64,000 nt of DNA from an uncultured Actinomycetes bacterium (GCA_903875425.1 CAIQWC010000012.1:124001-188000); one strand, 5' to 3'; shown: positions 1 to 10,837, numbered from the stretch's first letter. A program made the numbers and translations. Notes: generated by a model from the sequence alone, not told the origin.

Positions 1-638
1 CGAGTCATGTCTCGGAAGCCTCCGGCCGCAAGCTGTAACAAGGCGGCATCGGATTCCGCGGCCACCGCTGCCTCATTCATCAAGGAGGCGGCCACAAGAT
101 GCGGTACGTGGCTAATGAGGGCAACGAGCCGGTCGTGATCATGGGCTTCGAGAGCAATCACCGAGGCACCGATTTCAAGTATCACACTCATAAGGTCTGC
201 AAAACGATCAGGACTCGTGTTCTGCCGTGGCGTCAGCACCCAGGTGGTGCTGAGAAACAAGTCCTCTCTAGCCCCCGCGATACCGTGTTGCTCTGAACCA
301 GCCATGGGGTGGCCACCGATGAATCGTTCGTCAGACACCGCCTCACAAATGTCTCCCTTAACACCCGCAACATCGGACACGATTACCCCAGGATCATCGA
401 CCCGCTTAGCCAAGGCGTCAAGCACCACGGCGGCCGTCACGGCAGCGGGGACGGCCACGAAGACCAGGGATGCGTCTAGGTCGTCGCCGATGACATCGAT
501 GCATCCTTTCGAGAGCGCTGCCTCGCACTCTTGAGCGTTATTGTCAAAACCACTGACGTGCCATCCAGCCGCGCGGAGCGCTAGTCCAATGGACCCACCG
601 ATTAAGCCAGTGCCGAGAATCTGAGCCCTTCGCTTCAT
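1..638 (-). CDS. tyrA: Prephenate dehydrogenase, C-terminus beyond window
   Basis: Oxidative decarboxylation of prephenate to 4-hydroxyphenylpyruvate (tyrosine branch), cytosolic, NAD(P)-dependent. The first 212 residues are visible. A Rossmann nucleotide-binding loop, GTGLIGGSIG, lies at residues 9-18 and the family motif HPMAGSEQHG follows in the middle. The start is ATG at 638, overlapping the aroH stop by four bases (ATGA), so the two genes are translationally coupled. aroH makes the prephenate that TyrA consumes. The reading frame is open to the left edge, so the C-terminal dimerisation domain is not seen. Confidence 0.93.
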   Translation of the reverse strand, partial: MKRRAQILGTGLIGGSIGLALRAAGWHVSGFDNNAQECEAALSKGCIDVIGDDLDASLVFVAVPAAVTAAVVLDALAKRVDDPGVIVSDVAGVKGDICEAVSDERFIGGHPMAGSEQHGIAGAREDLFLSTTWVLTPRQNTSPDRFADLMSVILEIGASVIALEAHDHDRLVALISHVPHLVAASLMNEAAVAAESDAALLQLAAGGFRDMT

Positions 639-997
639 CGCGGTAAGTCATCCCTCAGTCCCTGTGCTCCGTGCAGGTATACGTGATGGATAGCGTCACG
701 ATCGCGTGTGGTCTCCACGTGAAGCATTACCCGAAGACATAGTGGGGTTGAGCCCTTAACGGGAATTTCCCTCGCGCAAATCAGTGGTACCGCCCCAAAG
801 CCAACACCACGAGCCGCAGCTGCTGGAAAAATAGAGACAATGTCCTCGGTGGCCGTGAACAACACACTGATGACATCGTCGACGACCAGTTCATTTTGAC
901 TCAGTAACTCCAAGAGCATCTCTTGGGTTCGCTCCGTGATTTGTTCGGGGGTGTCCGCCGCAACGGTGGTTGCTCCTCTGAGCGCTCGTACTGCCAT
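635..997 (-). CDS. aroH: Chorismate mutase, AroH type
   Basis: Monofunctional chorismate mutase of the trimeric Bacillus AroH class, converting chorismate to prephenate. It is 120 aa, the normal length. Residues matching the B. subtilis active site are visible: Arg7 in RALRGATT, Glu77, Arg89 in CLRVML and Tyr107 in HHVYL. AroH is uncommon compared with the AroQ fold but is known in actinobacteria. The ATG at 997 lies six bases after a TAGCAT hexamer that also contains the rluB stop codon, so aroH-tyrA may have its own leaderless promoter inside the scpA operon. Confidence 0.95.
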   Translation of the reverse strand: MAVRALRGATTVAADTPEQITERTQEMLLELLSQNELVVDDVISVLFTATEDIVSIFPAAAARGVGFGAVPLICAREIPVKGSTPLCLRVMLHVETTRDRDAIHHVYLHGAQGLRDDLPR

Positions 998-1003
998 ACG
1001 ACG

Positions 1004-1009
1004 ATGCTA
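1004..1009 (-). promoter_or_regulatory. -10 hexamer of predicted leaderless aroH promoter
   Basis: TAGCAT on the minus strand, followed by exactly six bases and then the aroH ATG. Its first three bases are the rluB TAG stop codon. No clear -35 is seen. Confidence 0.55.
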
Positions 1010-1780
1010 GTTGCCGACCTCGGGCTCGACGGGTCTGTCGACCTGGCCATAGGATTCAGAACTTGACGAGATCGCACCGGCGAGCCGCTGGAGCTCTTTA
1101 ATGGTGAGCGTCCGGAACTCCCCCGGTTTCAAACTGGCATCACCGATGCCGCCGATTCGAGTCCGAACCAGACGTTGCACGGGATGACCCACTTCATCGC
1201 ACATTCGTCGCACCTGGCGATTCCGACCCTCGTGAATCGTAATGCGCAACACACCCTCAGCCACCCGGGAAACCTTGGCGGGAGCGGTTCGTCCATCTTC
1301 GAGATCGACCCCTTCGCGGAGCCGTCGAATGGTCGCAGGACTCGGATCGCCAGTTACCGCTACGAGGTACTCCTTATCGACTCCTTTTGATGGATGCATT
1401 AAATCGTGCGCTAGGGCCCCGTCGTTGGTCACGATGAGTAGTCCCTCAGTCTGAAGATCTAAACGTCCCACAGGGAAGATCCGAGGGGTCTCAGGGAAGT
1501 ATGAGACCACCGTGGAGCGCCCCTGAGGGTCGAGAGCGGTAGTGACGACGCCTGCAGGCTTGTTAAACAGATAGTGAACCAGTCCAGGCGCCACGGGTGC
1601 AAGACCACCGTCGACCTCGATCCGAGCGGTGCTCGGATCAATTTTATCTCCCAAGGTCGCCACCACCCCGTTGATAGTTACCCGACCGTCTTCAATCAGG
1701 TTTTCACAGACCCTGCGACTACCGTAGCCAACTCGAGCCAAGACCTTCTGCAGGCGCTCGAAGGCCTGCTCCTCGGTCAT
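1007..1780 (-). CDS. rluB: 23S rRNA pseudouridine synthase, RluB/RsuA family
   Basis: Isomerises uridine to pseudouridine in large-subunit rRNA. An S4 RNA-binding domain occupies residues 6-65 (LARVGYGSRRVCENLI). The RsuA/RluB catalytic domain follows, with the catalytic Asp108 in GRLDLQTEGLL and the motif GRNRQVRRM at 185-193. It is 257 aa, typical for the family. The start ATG at 1780 overlaps the scpB stop by four bases. The order scpA-scpB-rluB is conserved in many Gram-positive bacteria. The exact target uridine cannot be read from the sequence. Confidence 0.93.
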   Translation of the reverse strand: MTEEQAFERLQKVLARVGYGSRRVCENLIEDGRVTINGVVATLGDKIDPSTARIEVDGGLAPVAPGLVHYLFNKPAGVVTTALDPQGRSTVVSYFPETPRIFPVGRLDLQTEGLLIVTNDGALAHDLMHPSKGVDKEYLVAVTGDPSPATIRRLREGVDLEDGRTAPAKVSRVAEGVLRITIHEGRNRQVRRMCDEVGHPVQRLVRTRIGGIGDASLKPGEFRTLTIKELQRLAGAISSSSESYGQVDRPVEPEVGN

Positions 1781-2343
1781 GGAGTAGAGATCTCACTCGC
1801 TAGCGACAGGGCGTCTTCATCGCTAGGTAGGAGTTCTTCTGGTCGCGGTAGCTGTTCGAGTGACGAAAGGCCTAAGCGGTCTAGGAACATCTCGGTGGTA
1901 CCAAAGAGGACGGGTTGTCCAGGACCGTCGGCGCGGCCAACTTCTTGAATGTAACCACGCTGCTCAAGGAGCCGCACGACACCATCTACATTGACCCCTC
2001 GTAACGTTGCTATCTGGGCCCGACTCACAGGCTGCCGATAGGCGACGATGGCGAGTGTTTCAAGGGCCGCGGTGGAGAGTCTGGTGGAGACGTCTCTGCT
2101 TGCGAAGCGCTGTACGGCGTCGATCGCATCAGGGCTGGACTGCATCCTCCATCCCGATGCCAATTCAACGACGCGAAATCCGCGATCTTCATTGACGAGC
2201 GAGACCGCTACGGCCTCGAGTTGCTCTCGTACATTCTCGGTGGTCTCACCGAGTATGTCCGCGAGTGCCGCCGCATCCACTGGTTCCAAGGCAACCGTCA
2301 AGATCGCTTCTAAGGAACGCCGCAACGCTTTGCTATCCGTCAT
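1777..2343 (-). CDS. scpB: Segregation and condensation protein B
   Basis: Winged-helix kleisin-binding subunit of the SMC-ScpAB condensin, which organises and segregates the chromosome. It is 188 aa with two winged-helix domains; the family signature ALETLAIVAYRQPVSRAQI lies near residues 93-111, followed by GVNVDGVVRLLEQRGYI. The start overlaps the scpA stop by 11 bases and the 3' end overlaps rluB by four, so translation is coupled through the block. No smc gene is in the window. Confidence 0.95.
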   Translation of the reverse strand: MTDSKALRRSLEAILTVALEPVDAAALADILGETTENVREQLEAVAVSLVNEDRGFRVVELASGWRMQSSPDAIDAVQRFASRDVSTRLSTAALETLAIVAYRQPVSRAQIATLRGVNVDGVVRLLEQRGYIQEVGRADGPGQPVLFGTTEMFLDRLGLSSLEQLPRPEELLPSDEDALSLASEISTP

Positions 2344-3124
2344 AGTCGTCTACCTCCAACATGCCCGCCTCGATAAGACCCTCGTCAGGTGTATCGCCGA
2401 GCCACATAATTTCCAAGTCTCCAAAGGTCGCCCCTTGACCAATCGAGAGTCTTCCGAGCTTGCATAATTCGAGTACCGCGAGGAAGTGAACAATAACCTC
2501 AATGCGCTCTGATAGATGTTGAACCAGTGATCGAAAGGAAACAGCTCCTGACTTTGGAAGCGTCCGCGCAAGATCAGCTACCGTCTCAGCCACCGTAACG
2601 GAGTCGATGGTGACGTGGAAAAGGTCAACGCCTTTCTCCGGGCGCTCCTCAGTGGCATGTTCATAGGCTGCAAGCAAGATTTCCGGGGTCACCAATTCCA
2701 GGAGATCGGGGGCTTTCATCTCAAATCCTTCATCAAATCCAAAGGAGCGAGCAATACTCAGGGCGGCTTGATCGAGGAGGCCAACGAACAAGTCAGCGGT
2801 AGCCGAATAGGCGCGTAACTCCAAGAGTCGCGCTAAGAGTAGATCTCGCTGCTCCCATCCAACAAGCTCCTCATCGCCCTCTACGTCATCGGCTCCGGGG
2901 AGTAGGCGCTTGGACTTAATTTCCAGCAGAATCGAGGCGGTCAGCAGGAAATCGCTGAGTTGGTCCATGGCAATCTCGCCGCGGGTGGCCACCACCAGAC
3001 TCACAAAGGCATCGACCAAGGGCGCGAGAGGAATCTCGAGAATATCGAGCTCGTGGGTGGAGACTAGGTGCAGCAACAGGTCAATGGGGCCGTTGAACAC
3101 TGGGGTCTCGACAACATATGACAC
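2333..3124 (-). CDS. scpA: Segregation and condensation protein A (kleisin)
   Basis: Kleisin subunit that bridges SMC heads and binds ScpB. It is 263 aa. The N-terminal motif FNGPIDLLLHLV (residues 9-20) is the SMC-binding helix region typical of ScpA, and the C-terminus is the predicted winged helix. The start is GTG at 3124. A TAGTCT hexamer ends six bases upstream and there is no Shine-Dalgarno, so the mRNA is predicted to begin at the start codon. It is the first gene of the scpA-scpB-rluB-aroH-tyrA unit and diverges from trpS. Confidence 0.95.
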   Translation of the reverse strand: MSYVVETPVFNGPIDLLLHLVSTHELDILEIPLAPLVDAFVSLVVATRGEIAMDQLSDFLLTASILLEIKSKRLLPGADDVEGDEELVGWEQRDLLLARLLELRAYSATADLFVGLLDQAALSIARSFGFDEGFEMKAPDLLELVTPEILLAAYEHATEERPEKGVDLFHVTIDSVTVAETVADLARTLPKSGAVSFRSLVQHLSERIEVIVHFLAVLELCKLGRLSIGQGATFGDLEIMWLGDTPDEGLIEAGMLEVDDYDG

Positions 3125-3130
3125 GCTAAG

Positions 3131-3136
3131 AGACTA
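3131..3136 (-). promoter_or_regulatory. -10 hexamer of predicted leaderless scpA promoter
   Basis: TAGTCT on the minus strand, six bases before the scpA GTG. It shares a 72-base divergent gap with the trpS promoter. Confidence 0.6.
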
Positions 3137-3184
3137 GCCAAGGATGCTCGGGCGAGAGACGACGATGCTTGCGGCTGACTTGCG

Positions 3185-3190
3185 TATCAT
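3185..3190 (+). promoter_or_regulatory. -10 hexamer of predicted leaderless trpS promoter
   Basis: TATCAT followed by six bases and the trpS ATG. No Shine-Dalgarno precedes the start. Confidence 0.6.
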
Positions 3191-3196
3191 GTCCCC

Positions 3197-4186
3197 ATGA
3201 CTCGCGTCCTTTCCGGTATCCAACCATCGGGTGCCATGCACCTCGGCAACTATTTCGGCGCTATTAAGAATTTCGTCCGAGAACAAGATCACGCTGACGC
3301 CTTTTACTGCGTGGTCGATCTCCACGCACTGACTCAGAACATAGATCCAGAATCACTTCGAAAAGCGTCGCTAGACCTCATGGCTATCTACTTAGCATCA
3401 GGACTTGATCCCGAACGATGCACCTTGTTCCTGCAAAGTCACGTCGCGGAACACACACAGTTGGCCTGGTTACTTGAATGCACTGCCTCTATGGGAGAGC
3501 TACGACGGATGACGCAGTTCAAAGATAAAGGCGGCGATCAAGAGGGCACCAGAGTAGGGCTCTTTACGTATCCGGTTCTTATGGCGGCAGACATTGTGCT
3601 CTATGACGTCGATCGAGTACCGGTAGGCGATGACCAGCGACAGCACCTAGAGCTCACCCGTGATCTTGCTCAGCGATTCAACCATCGCTTCGGTGACGTC
3701 TTTGTTATCCCAGAAGCTTCCATTCCTAGTGTCGGGGCACGAGTAATGGATCTTCAAGAGCCCACACGCAAGATGTCTAAGTCGGTGTCTTCGCCTCTCG
3801 GTACCGTGAATATGCTCGATGATCCATCCGACATAGAACGCAAGATTAAAAAAGCGGTTACCGATACCGACGGCGAACTTCGCTACGATCCGGAGACCAA
3901 ACCAGGCCTCGCCACCCTTCTTAGTTTGCTGGCCGCGTGCGAAAGAGTCTCCCCCGCAACCATTGCACAGCGATATGAACGCTATGGAGACCTAAAGAAG
4001 GACGTGGCAGCCGCACTCATCGCTGAATTAGCTCCGATACAGCAGCGCTATGAGGAATTCCGTAATGATCCCGCGGCGCTCGAGGCCATGATGGCGGTAG
4101 GCGCACAGAAGGCACGAAGTGTGGCTGCTCGCACCTACCAGCGAGCCGCTGACGCCATTGGTCTCGCTCCCCCTGTCTCGCACTAG
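3197..4186 (+). CDS. trpS: Tryptophanyl-tRNA synthetase
   Basis: Class I aminoacyl-tRNA synthetase charging tRNA-Trp in the cytosol. It is 329 aa, normal for the bacterial enzyme. The HIGH-like motif HLGN is at residues 15-18 in PSGAMHLGNYFG, and the KMSKS loop is intact at 192-196. The block AADIVLYDVDRVPVGDDQ (131-148) is characteristic of TrpRS. The ATG at 3197 has no Shine-Dalgarno but sits six bases after a -10 hexamer. The stop TAG overlaps the convergent xerD stop in the palindrome CTAG. Its single-gene transcript sits between two minus-strand blocks. Confidence 0.97.
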   Translation: MTRVLSGIQPSGAMHLGNYFGAIKNFVREQDHADAFYCVVDLHALTQNIDPESLRKASLDLMAIYLASGLDPERCTLFLQSHVAEHTQLAWLLECTASMGELRRMTQFKDKGGDQEGTRVGLFTYPVLMAADIVLYDVDRVPVGDDQRQHLELTRDLAQRFNHRFGDVFVIPEASIPSVGARVMDLQEPTRKMSKSVSSPLGTVNMLDDPSDIERKIKKAVTDTDGELRYDPETKPGLATLLSLLAACERVSPATIAQRYERYGDLKKDVAAALIAELAPIQQRYEEFRNDPAALEAMMAVGAQKARSVAARTYQRAADAIGLAPPVSH

Positions 4187-5109
4187 TGGGTACCCGATCG
4201 AGGATGAGCTTCGCGGTAGGCACTACGAATGTGCTCTATCGATACCTTGGTGTATATCTGAGTCGTCGTTACTGATGCATGGCCAAGAAGTTCTTGGACA
4301 ATCCTGATATCGGCTCCATTCGCCAACATGTGGGTCGCGCAACTGTGTCGAAGGACATGGGGGGTTAAACCTTGATCGATGCCCGCAGCCCTACCTCGCT
4401 CGACGAGTACGTGATGGAGTGCTTGGCGCGTTAACCGATTCCCCCTGGTATTGATAAATACGGCTGAGGCGTCACCTGCGCGGCGTGACGCTTCTAAGAG
4501 TGAAGCGCGGCCTTCGGGCTCTAACCAATGAGATAGGGCCTGCTGCGCTGAGCGACCAATGGGGACTAGTCGCTCCTTGTCTCCCTTCCCAATGAGGCGC
4601 AAAAGACCTTCGTCGTAGTTCAAATCGGCTACATCCAATCGACAGATTTCCGAAACTCTGGCACCCGTTGCGTAGAGCAGCTCGAGGAGGGCGCGGTCAC
4701 GCCGAGACAGAGGATCAGATCCTGAGATCCCATCGATCAACTCGTTAATGACGTCTTGCGAGAGGGCCTTGGGTAGCCGCTGTGGGACTTTGGCTGGTGC
4801 CACCGTGAGCGAGGGATCCACCGTCAGGAGTCCCTCGTCCACCCCGTAGTGGAAGAGACCCGACAGCGAAGATCGATGCCGCGCAATTGAAGACGCCACT
4901 AACTTCTGAGATCGAAGTTGCTTGAGGTATCGCTCAATATCGCTAGCTGCAACCGACGAGATGGCGATGTGCTCGTGAGCAAGGTACGCCTCAAAACGGC
5001 CAAGGTCCCGCCGGTAAGCATCGATGGTTTTCTCCGAACGACCTTTTTCTACGCTGAGCCACGTCAAATATTCCTCTACCAGAGAGCTTGCCGGCTGTGC
5101 CTGCGTCAC
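4183..5109 (-). CDS. xerD: Site-specific tyrosine recombinase XerD/XerC
   Basis: Tyrosine recombinase that resolves chromosome dimers at dif. It is 308 aa. A SAM-like core-binding N-terminal domain spans residues 10-93. The catalytic domain contains Arg151 (ATGARVSEI), Lys175, His251, Arg254 (HVLRHSCATH), His277 (LLGHASV) and the Tyr286 nucleophile (TQIYTKVS). Its place after pyrG matches the XerD position in other actinobacteria, but XerC cannot be excluded. The start is GTG at 5109 with TAGGTT ending six bases upstream, which predicts a leaderless mRNA independent of pyrG. Confidence 0.92.
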   Translation of the reverse strand: MTQAQPASSLVEEYLTWLSVEKGRSEKTIDAYRRDLGRFEAYLAHEHIAISSVAASDIERYLKQLRSQKLVASSIARHRSSLSGLFHYGVDEGLLTVDPSLTVAPAKVPQRLPKALSQDVINELIDGISGSDPLSRRDRALLELLYATGARVSEICRLDVADLNYDEGLLRLIGKGDKERLVPIGRSAQQALSHWLEPEGRASLLEASRRAGDASAVFINTRGNRLTRQALHHVLVERGRAAGIDQGLTPHVLRHSCATHMLANGADIRIVQELLGHASVTTTQIYTKVSIEHIRSAYREAHPRSGTH

Positions 5110-5115
5110 GCGCTC

Positions 5116-5121
5116 AACCTA
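5116..5121 (-). promoter_or_regulatory. -10 hexamer of predicted leaderless xerD promoter
   Basis: TAGGTT on the minus strand, six bases before the xerD GTG, in the 31-base gap after pyrG. Confidence 0.55.
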
Positions 5122-5140
5122 AGCCGAGTCGCTGCCCTAC

Positions 5141-6823
<1,683 letters not shown>

Positions 6824-6828
6824 TCAGA

Positions 6829-8433
6829 TTAGACCAAACGAAGCTGATCAGTGGTGATTGGCTCTTGAGCCAGCAGTTCACGGGCATGTTGAAGGGCAGT
6901 TTGGCTAGCACTATCGCCGGCGAGCATCCTCGCTATCTCGAGCACTCGAGCCTCCCCTTCAAGAAGTTCGGCCTTGGCGATGGTGCGCTGATTCGACGAT
7001 TGTTTCACGATGGACACGTGACGGGCCGCTTGGGCCGCTACTTGCGCGAGGTGCGTCACAACGAGCACCTGACGGGAACTGGCAAGCGCGTGAAGTGCCC
7101 GTCCTAACGCAAGGGCAGTTGCCCCGCCCACTCCAGCATCGACTTCATCAAAGACCATGGTTGGTGGGCCACTCGTAATAGCCAAGTTGATGGCCAACAT
7201 CAGGCGAGCAAGTTCACCACCTGAGGCAACGCGACCGAGCGGTCTCGGTTCATGACCGGGATTCGCGCTGAACAGTAATGACGTGTCATCTCCAGCCGGG
7301 CCAGAACATTCGATCCTAACCTGGGCCCCTCTGAGAGCTAGATCTTGCAGATGAGTCAAAATACGATCTGCCAGCTGCGGACTTGCTATCAGACGCGCTT
7401 TCAGCACCACTGCTTCAGCCTTCTCGAGTCGCGCACGTGCGCGATCCAAATCTTGATCGAGACGTTCCGCTCCTGAACGAAGCTCAAGGAGTTCGGTAAT
7501 TCTTCGTCGTTTCTCGTCGAGTCGCTCCATGACGTCGATCAAGGTAGGTCCAAAGCGTCGGATCAGTGCGTGCAATGTACTCGCACGCATCTCTAGGTCA
7601 GCCCTTCGATGAGGATCTGCATCAATCGCCTCCAAGGCAAGGCGAAGCGATGAACTCATCTCTTCGAAGGCCACTTCGGCAGCGGCCACACTACGGGCGG
7701 CATCACTGAGATGCTTGAAGCGTTCTAATTGATTTCGAGCGCTTCGAAGCAGCTGCGACGCGCTACCAATCTCGGTGGCCTCCGCCAGCATCACTACGTC
7801 AAGCATGGCCGCTTGGATCTCAGCAGCCGAGTCGAGGGCGCTGAGTTCTTCGAGAACTTCGTCAAGTTCACCTGGCCCGAGGATCGCTGCCGCTTCGAGT
7901 TCGGTCACTTCATGCTCCAAGAGCGCGAGTTCCCGATCGAGAGCGCCGACGTCACCACCGTGGCGATCTTGACGCTCTAGAAGGCTTCGGATTTCGTGGC
8001 GGGCCTCTTGGAGTTCTCCGGTATCGATGGAGCCAAAAATATCGAGAGCATCTCGCACGGCGCCACTGCCGAGCAATGATTGATGTTCGTGTTGGCCGTG
8101 GATATCACACAGTGATGAACCTAAATCGCTCAGTGCCAATGCGGTCGCGCTCCGACCATCAATGAACGTGCGCGCTCGACCATCAGCCGGCATCTCACGA
8201 CGAAGGATCGTTTCGTTTCCGTCACCGTCGAGGAAGCAGGCCTCAACCATGGCATCGACACCCTCATGAACAAGATCTCGCCTTGGTTTTCCTCCCAGCA
8301 CAAAATCAAGCGCATCGACGATGAGCGTTTTCCCCGCACCCGTCTCACCGGTAATGGCGGTTAGTCCTGGTCCTAATTCAATGGCCGTGTCTTCGATCAC
8401 GCCAAGCCCTCGAACGTGCAGCGCCACTAACAT
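6829..8433 (-). CDS. recN: DNA repair protein RecN
   Basis: SMC-like ATPase acting early in double-strand break repair. It is 534 aa, slightly shorter than the common 550-570. Walker A is GETGAGKT at residues 29-36, the ABC signature region is VASGGELARLML, and Walker B is MVFDEVDAGVGG near the C-terminus. The middle third is a predicted coiled coil rich in Glu, Arg and Leu. The start is ATG at 8433, three bases after the nadK stop. The order tlyA-nadK-recN is conserved across actinobacteria. Confidence 0.95.
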   Translation of the reverse strand: MLVALHVRGLGVIEDTAIELGPGLTAITGETGAGKTLIVDALDFVLGGKPRRDLVHEGVDAMVEACFLDGDGNETILRREMPADGRARTFIDGRSATALALSDLGSSLCDIHGQHEHQSLLGSGAVRDALDIFGSIDTGELQEARHEIRSLLERQDRHGGDVGALDRELALLEHEVTELEAAAILGPGELDEVLEELSALDSAAEIQAAMLDVVMLAEATEIGSASQLLRSARNQLERFKHLSDAARSVAAAEVAFEEMSSSLRLALEAIDADPHRRADLEMRASTLHALIRRFGPTLIDVMERLDEKRRRITELLELRSGAERLDQDLDRARARLEKAEAVVLKARLIASPQLADRILTHLQDLALRGAQVRIECSGPAGDDTSLLFSANPGHEPRPLGRVASGGELARLMLAINLAITSGPPTMVFDEVDAGVGGATALALGRALHALASSRQVLVVTHLAQVAAQAARHVSIVKQSSNQRTIAKAELLEGEARVLEIARMLAGDSASQTALQHARELLAQEPITTDQLRLV

Positions 8434-8436
8434 GCG

Positions 8437-9276
8437 TTACTCGTGATTCTGACGGAGGCCCGCCCGCAATCTCGATACCGCGGGTGTCTCAGATACGGAC
8501 GCAACGCGAAGCCTTCGTTGGTGACGTCGGACCGTTACGGATTGACCTTGATCCAGCGTAGAGATGCCAACGCCATCCACGACGCAAATCGCCGGTCGTT
8601 CGCCCGATATCGTGAGGCGAATTTCTTGATCTCCGTCGACGACCAAGCTCCTATCAACCGTCAAATGCGGTGCAACAGGCGTGATCACCAGAACATCGAG
8701 ATGAGGAAGGATGATGGGGCCACCCGCCGAGAGGTTGTACGCCGTTGAACCTAACGGGGACGCCACCAGTACTCCATCAGCGGCGTACTCGAGAAAGGAA
8801 TTCCCGTCCACAAAAGCATGAACGCGCACTGTATGGCCAGGAAGAGTTCGTTCGATCGTAACCTCGTTGATGACCACCGCCGTAGTACTGACTTCCTCGA
8901 TGGATACGTGAAGCTCAAGAACGCTTCGGTCTTCGAGGTGCCCTGCTCCGCCCAAGATCTTGCTAACGGTCTCCACCAGGTCGCTCGGCGGGTCTTCCAG
9001 AAGATATCCAATACGGCCAAAGTTCAAGCCGAGAATTGGAACATCGAGGTGGTGTGCGAGACGCGCACATCGGAGGAAGGTTCCATCTCCACCAAGCGAA
9101 ATGATGAGATCAGCGCGTAGGCCATGTAATTGCTCAGCGGCGTCCCTCGGGTCTCCAGAGAGTACGACGAGTTGGCAGTCAACGGAACGTGCTCGAAGTG
9201 ACTCGCTACTGCGCAGAGCAAGCTCGTGCGCTGTGCTGCGACCATCGGGGATGACGAACAGCACCTTAGGCATCAT
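8437..9276 (-). CDS. nadK: NAD kinase
   Basis: Phosphorylates NAD to NADP. The signature GGDGTFLRCA lies near residue 62, and the later motif GSTAYNLSAGGP is intact. I start at ATG 9276 (or the adjacent ATG 9273), with GAGG just upstream and a short overlap with the tlyA stop. A longer version would need a TTG at 9285. This gives about 279 aa, within the family range. It belongs to the tlyA-nadK-recN unit. nadA elsewhere in the window makes the upstream precursor of the same cofactor. Confidence 0.94.
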   Translation of the reverse strand: MMPKVLFVIPDGRSTAHELALRSSESLRARSVDCQLVVLSGDPRDAAEQLHGLRADLIISLGGDGTFLRCARLAHHLDVPILGLNFGRIGYLLEDPPSDLVETVSKILGGAGHLEDRSVLELHVSIEEVSTTAVVINEVTIERTLPGHTVRVHAFVDGNSFLEYAADGVLVASPLGSTAYNLSAGGPIILPHLDVLVITPVAPHLTVDRSLVVDGDQEIRLTISGERPAICVVDGVGISTLDQGQSVTVRRHQRRLRVASVSETPAVSRLRAGLRQNHE

Positions 9277-10090
9277 CGACCTCAATCTCGTCGAGAGCGG
9301 CGTTCACCATGGCAGCAACGTCTCCGGTCTGCGTCTCGAAAGGTTTCGCCCAAATAAGGAATTCGGCGTTCCCACTAGTGCCACGAATTGGTGAAGCCAC
9401 GACCCCCATGATGCCAGCGTTCTGGGCCGTGACCGAGTCAGTGGCTCGAAGCAGCCCAGCCAGGCGGTCTTGGCGGCTCCTAAGCACCCCTCGGCCCTTA
9501 GAGGCAATCGCCTTGCCGACCTCAAATTGCGGCTTAGCAAGCACAATTAGGTCACCGTGAGGACCCGCTAACTCGAGTAAACCGCTCATTAGGGGCTCGA
9601 GGGAGGTGAAGGATAAATCACCGACGACGAGATCTAGCACTCCTCGTCCTTCAAGCCATGTGACCACGAGATCCCTATCCACGTCTCTCACATTGGTCTC
9701 TTCGCGCACGATCACTCGTGCGTCGTCGCGGATACGTTCATGAAGCTGATGTGTGCCTACGTCAACACACACCACACCCTTAGCTCCTCGCTCTAGGAGT
9801 ACCTCGGTAAAACCACCCGTCGAACTCCCTGCGTCGAGTGCACACCGGCCATGAACACTGATGCCAAAGGTATCGAGCGCCTTGATGAGTTTGTGGGCAC
9901 CTCGCGACACATATCGATGTCCCTCGTCTTGCACCACAATCTGGTCGCCAAGATTGACCTGGCGCGCTGCTTTGTCAGCTAGGGAACCATTGACGAGTAC
10001 GACACCACGATCCACTAACTCAGCCGCCTGGGTCCGCGAGGGAGCTAGTGCCAGATCCACCATTCGTTTATCGAGTCGTATCCGGGCCAT
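9266..10090 (-). CDS. tlyA: TlyA family rRNA 2'-O-methyltransferase
   Basis: SAM-dependent ribose methyltransferase; the M. tuberculosis homologue methylates C1409 of 16S and C1920 of 23S rRNA and determines capreomycin sensitivity. It is 274 aa. An S4 RNA-binding domain covers residues 1-58, and an FtsJ-like fold follows with SAM motif DAGSSTGGFTE (86-96). The catalytic K-D-K-E set is visible as Lys67, Asp158 (VGDLSF), Lys186 and Glu190 (AKPQFEVG). The start is ATG at 10090, ten bases after the HAD gene. Confidence 0.95.
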   Translation of the reverse strand: MARIRLDKRMVDLALAPSRTQAAELVDRGVVLVNGSLADKAARQVNLGDQIVVQDEGHRYVSRGAHKLIKALDTFGISVHGRCALDAGSSTGGFTEVLLERGAKGVVCVDVGTHQLHERIRDDARVIVREETNVRDVDRDLVVTWLEGRGVLDLVVGDLSFTSLEPLMSGLLELAGPHGDLIVLAKPQFEVGKAIASKGRGVLRSRQDRLAGLLRATDSVTAQNAGIMGVVASPIRGTSGNAEFLIWAKPFETQTGDVAAMVNAALDEIEVDDA

Positions 10091-10100
10091 GAACGCGACC

Positions 10101-10835
10101 TCAAGCCAAGAACGTCGAGACGATTTCGAGTAGCGACTCCCCCACCATGCTGGCGCGATGATCCTCCATAGGGGTGGCCTCAGACCTCACTAACGCAAAG
10201 GGTCTGTCAAGTGCTGCGGCGAGAGCCCCGTCAGTGGACGGGCGGTCGCCGATAACCAGAGCGACGTCATGGCAACGCTGCTTAATAAGGGCAACCATGG
10301 CCTCACCAGGCTTGCCGGCGATCTCAGCCTCTTGTTCCGCGGCCGTAGCGATCGCTGCGACCAAGGAACCGGTTCCGGGAAGGAGCCCGTTAGGAGTGGG
10401 GTGGGTTGGATCATCGTTCGTGGCAATGAAGCGAGCCCCCCGGCGTAGCGCTGTCGCGGCTTCGGCGACATGATGAAAGCTAAATTCACGACACCAGCCA
10501 ACGATCACGGCTTCGGGCTCACCATGGTGAATTAGGCCATAGTGCTCGCAGGCTTCGGCTAAGCCATCTTCGCCCACCGTAAGCACCCTGCTTCCTGGCG
10601 ATAGGAGAGATGCGGCGGCTTGTGCCGCCGTGATCAGATCGTCTCGATCGCATGGGATCTCGGCATCGGCGAGTCGTTGCCGAAGCGCGGTATTAGTCGG
10701 CGCCGAATTATTAGTGGCAAATTGTAAATGGAATCCAGCTTGGCGCAAGGCGCTGCAGGCCGCTCCAACCCCGGCCAATGGTTCACCGGCGAGCCAGACC
10801 ACACCGTCGAGATCGATGACCACAGAACGCTGCAT
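10101..10835 (-). CDS. HAD superfamily (subclass IIA) hydrolase
   Basis: Probable small-molecule phosphatase of the NagD/p-nitrophenylphosphatase group; the substrate is unknown. Motif I is DLDGVVW with nucleophile Asp8 and acid Asp10. ATNNSAPT is motif II, AGKPGEAM carries the motif III Lys, and GDRPSTDGALAAA is motif IV. I start at ATG 10835, two bases after the usp stop, giving 244 aa; a longer form would need TTG 10871 inside usp. A HAD phosphatase at this position upstream of tlyA is also known in M. tuberculosis. Confidence 0.85.
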   Translation of the reverse strand: MQRSVVIDLDGVVWLAGEPLAGVGAACSALRQAGFHLQFATNNSAPTNTALRQRLADAEIPCDRDDLITAAQAAASLLSPGSRVLTVGEDGLAEACEHYGLIHHGEPEAVIVGWCREFSFHHVAEAATALRRGARFIATNDDPTHPTPNGLLPGTGSLVAAIATAAEQEAEIAGKPGEAMVALIKQRCHDVALVIGDRPSTDGALAAALDRPFALVRSEATPMEDHRASMVGESLLEIVSTFLA

Positions 10836-10837
10836 GC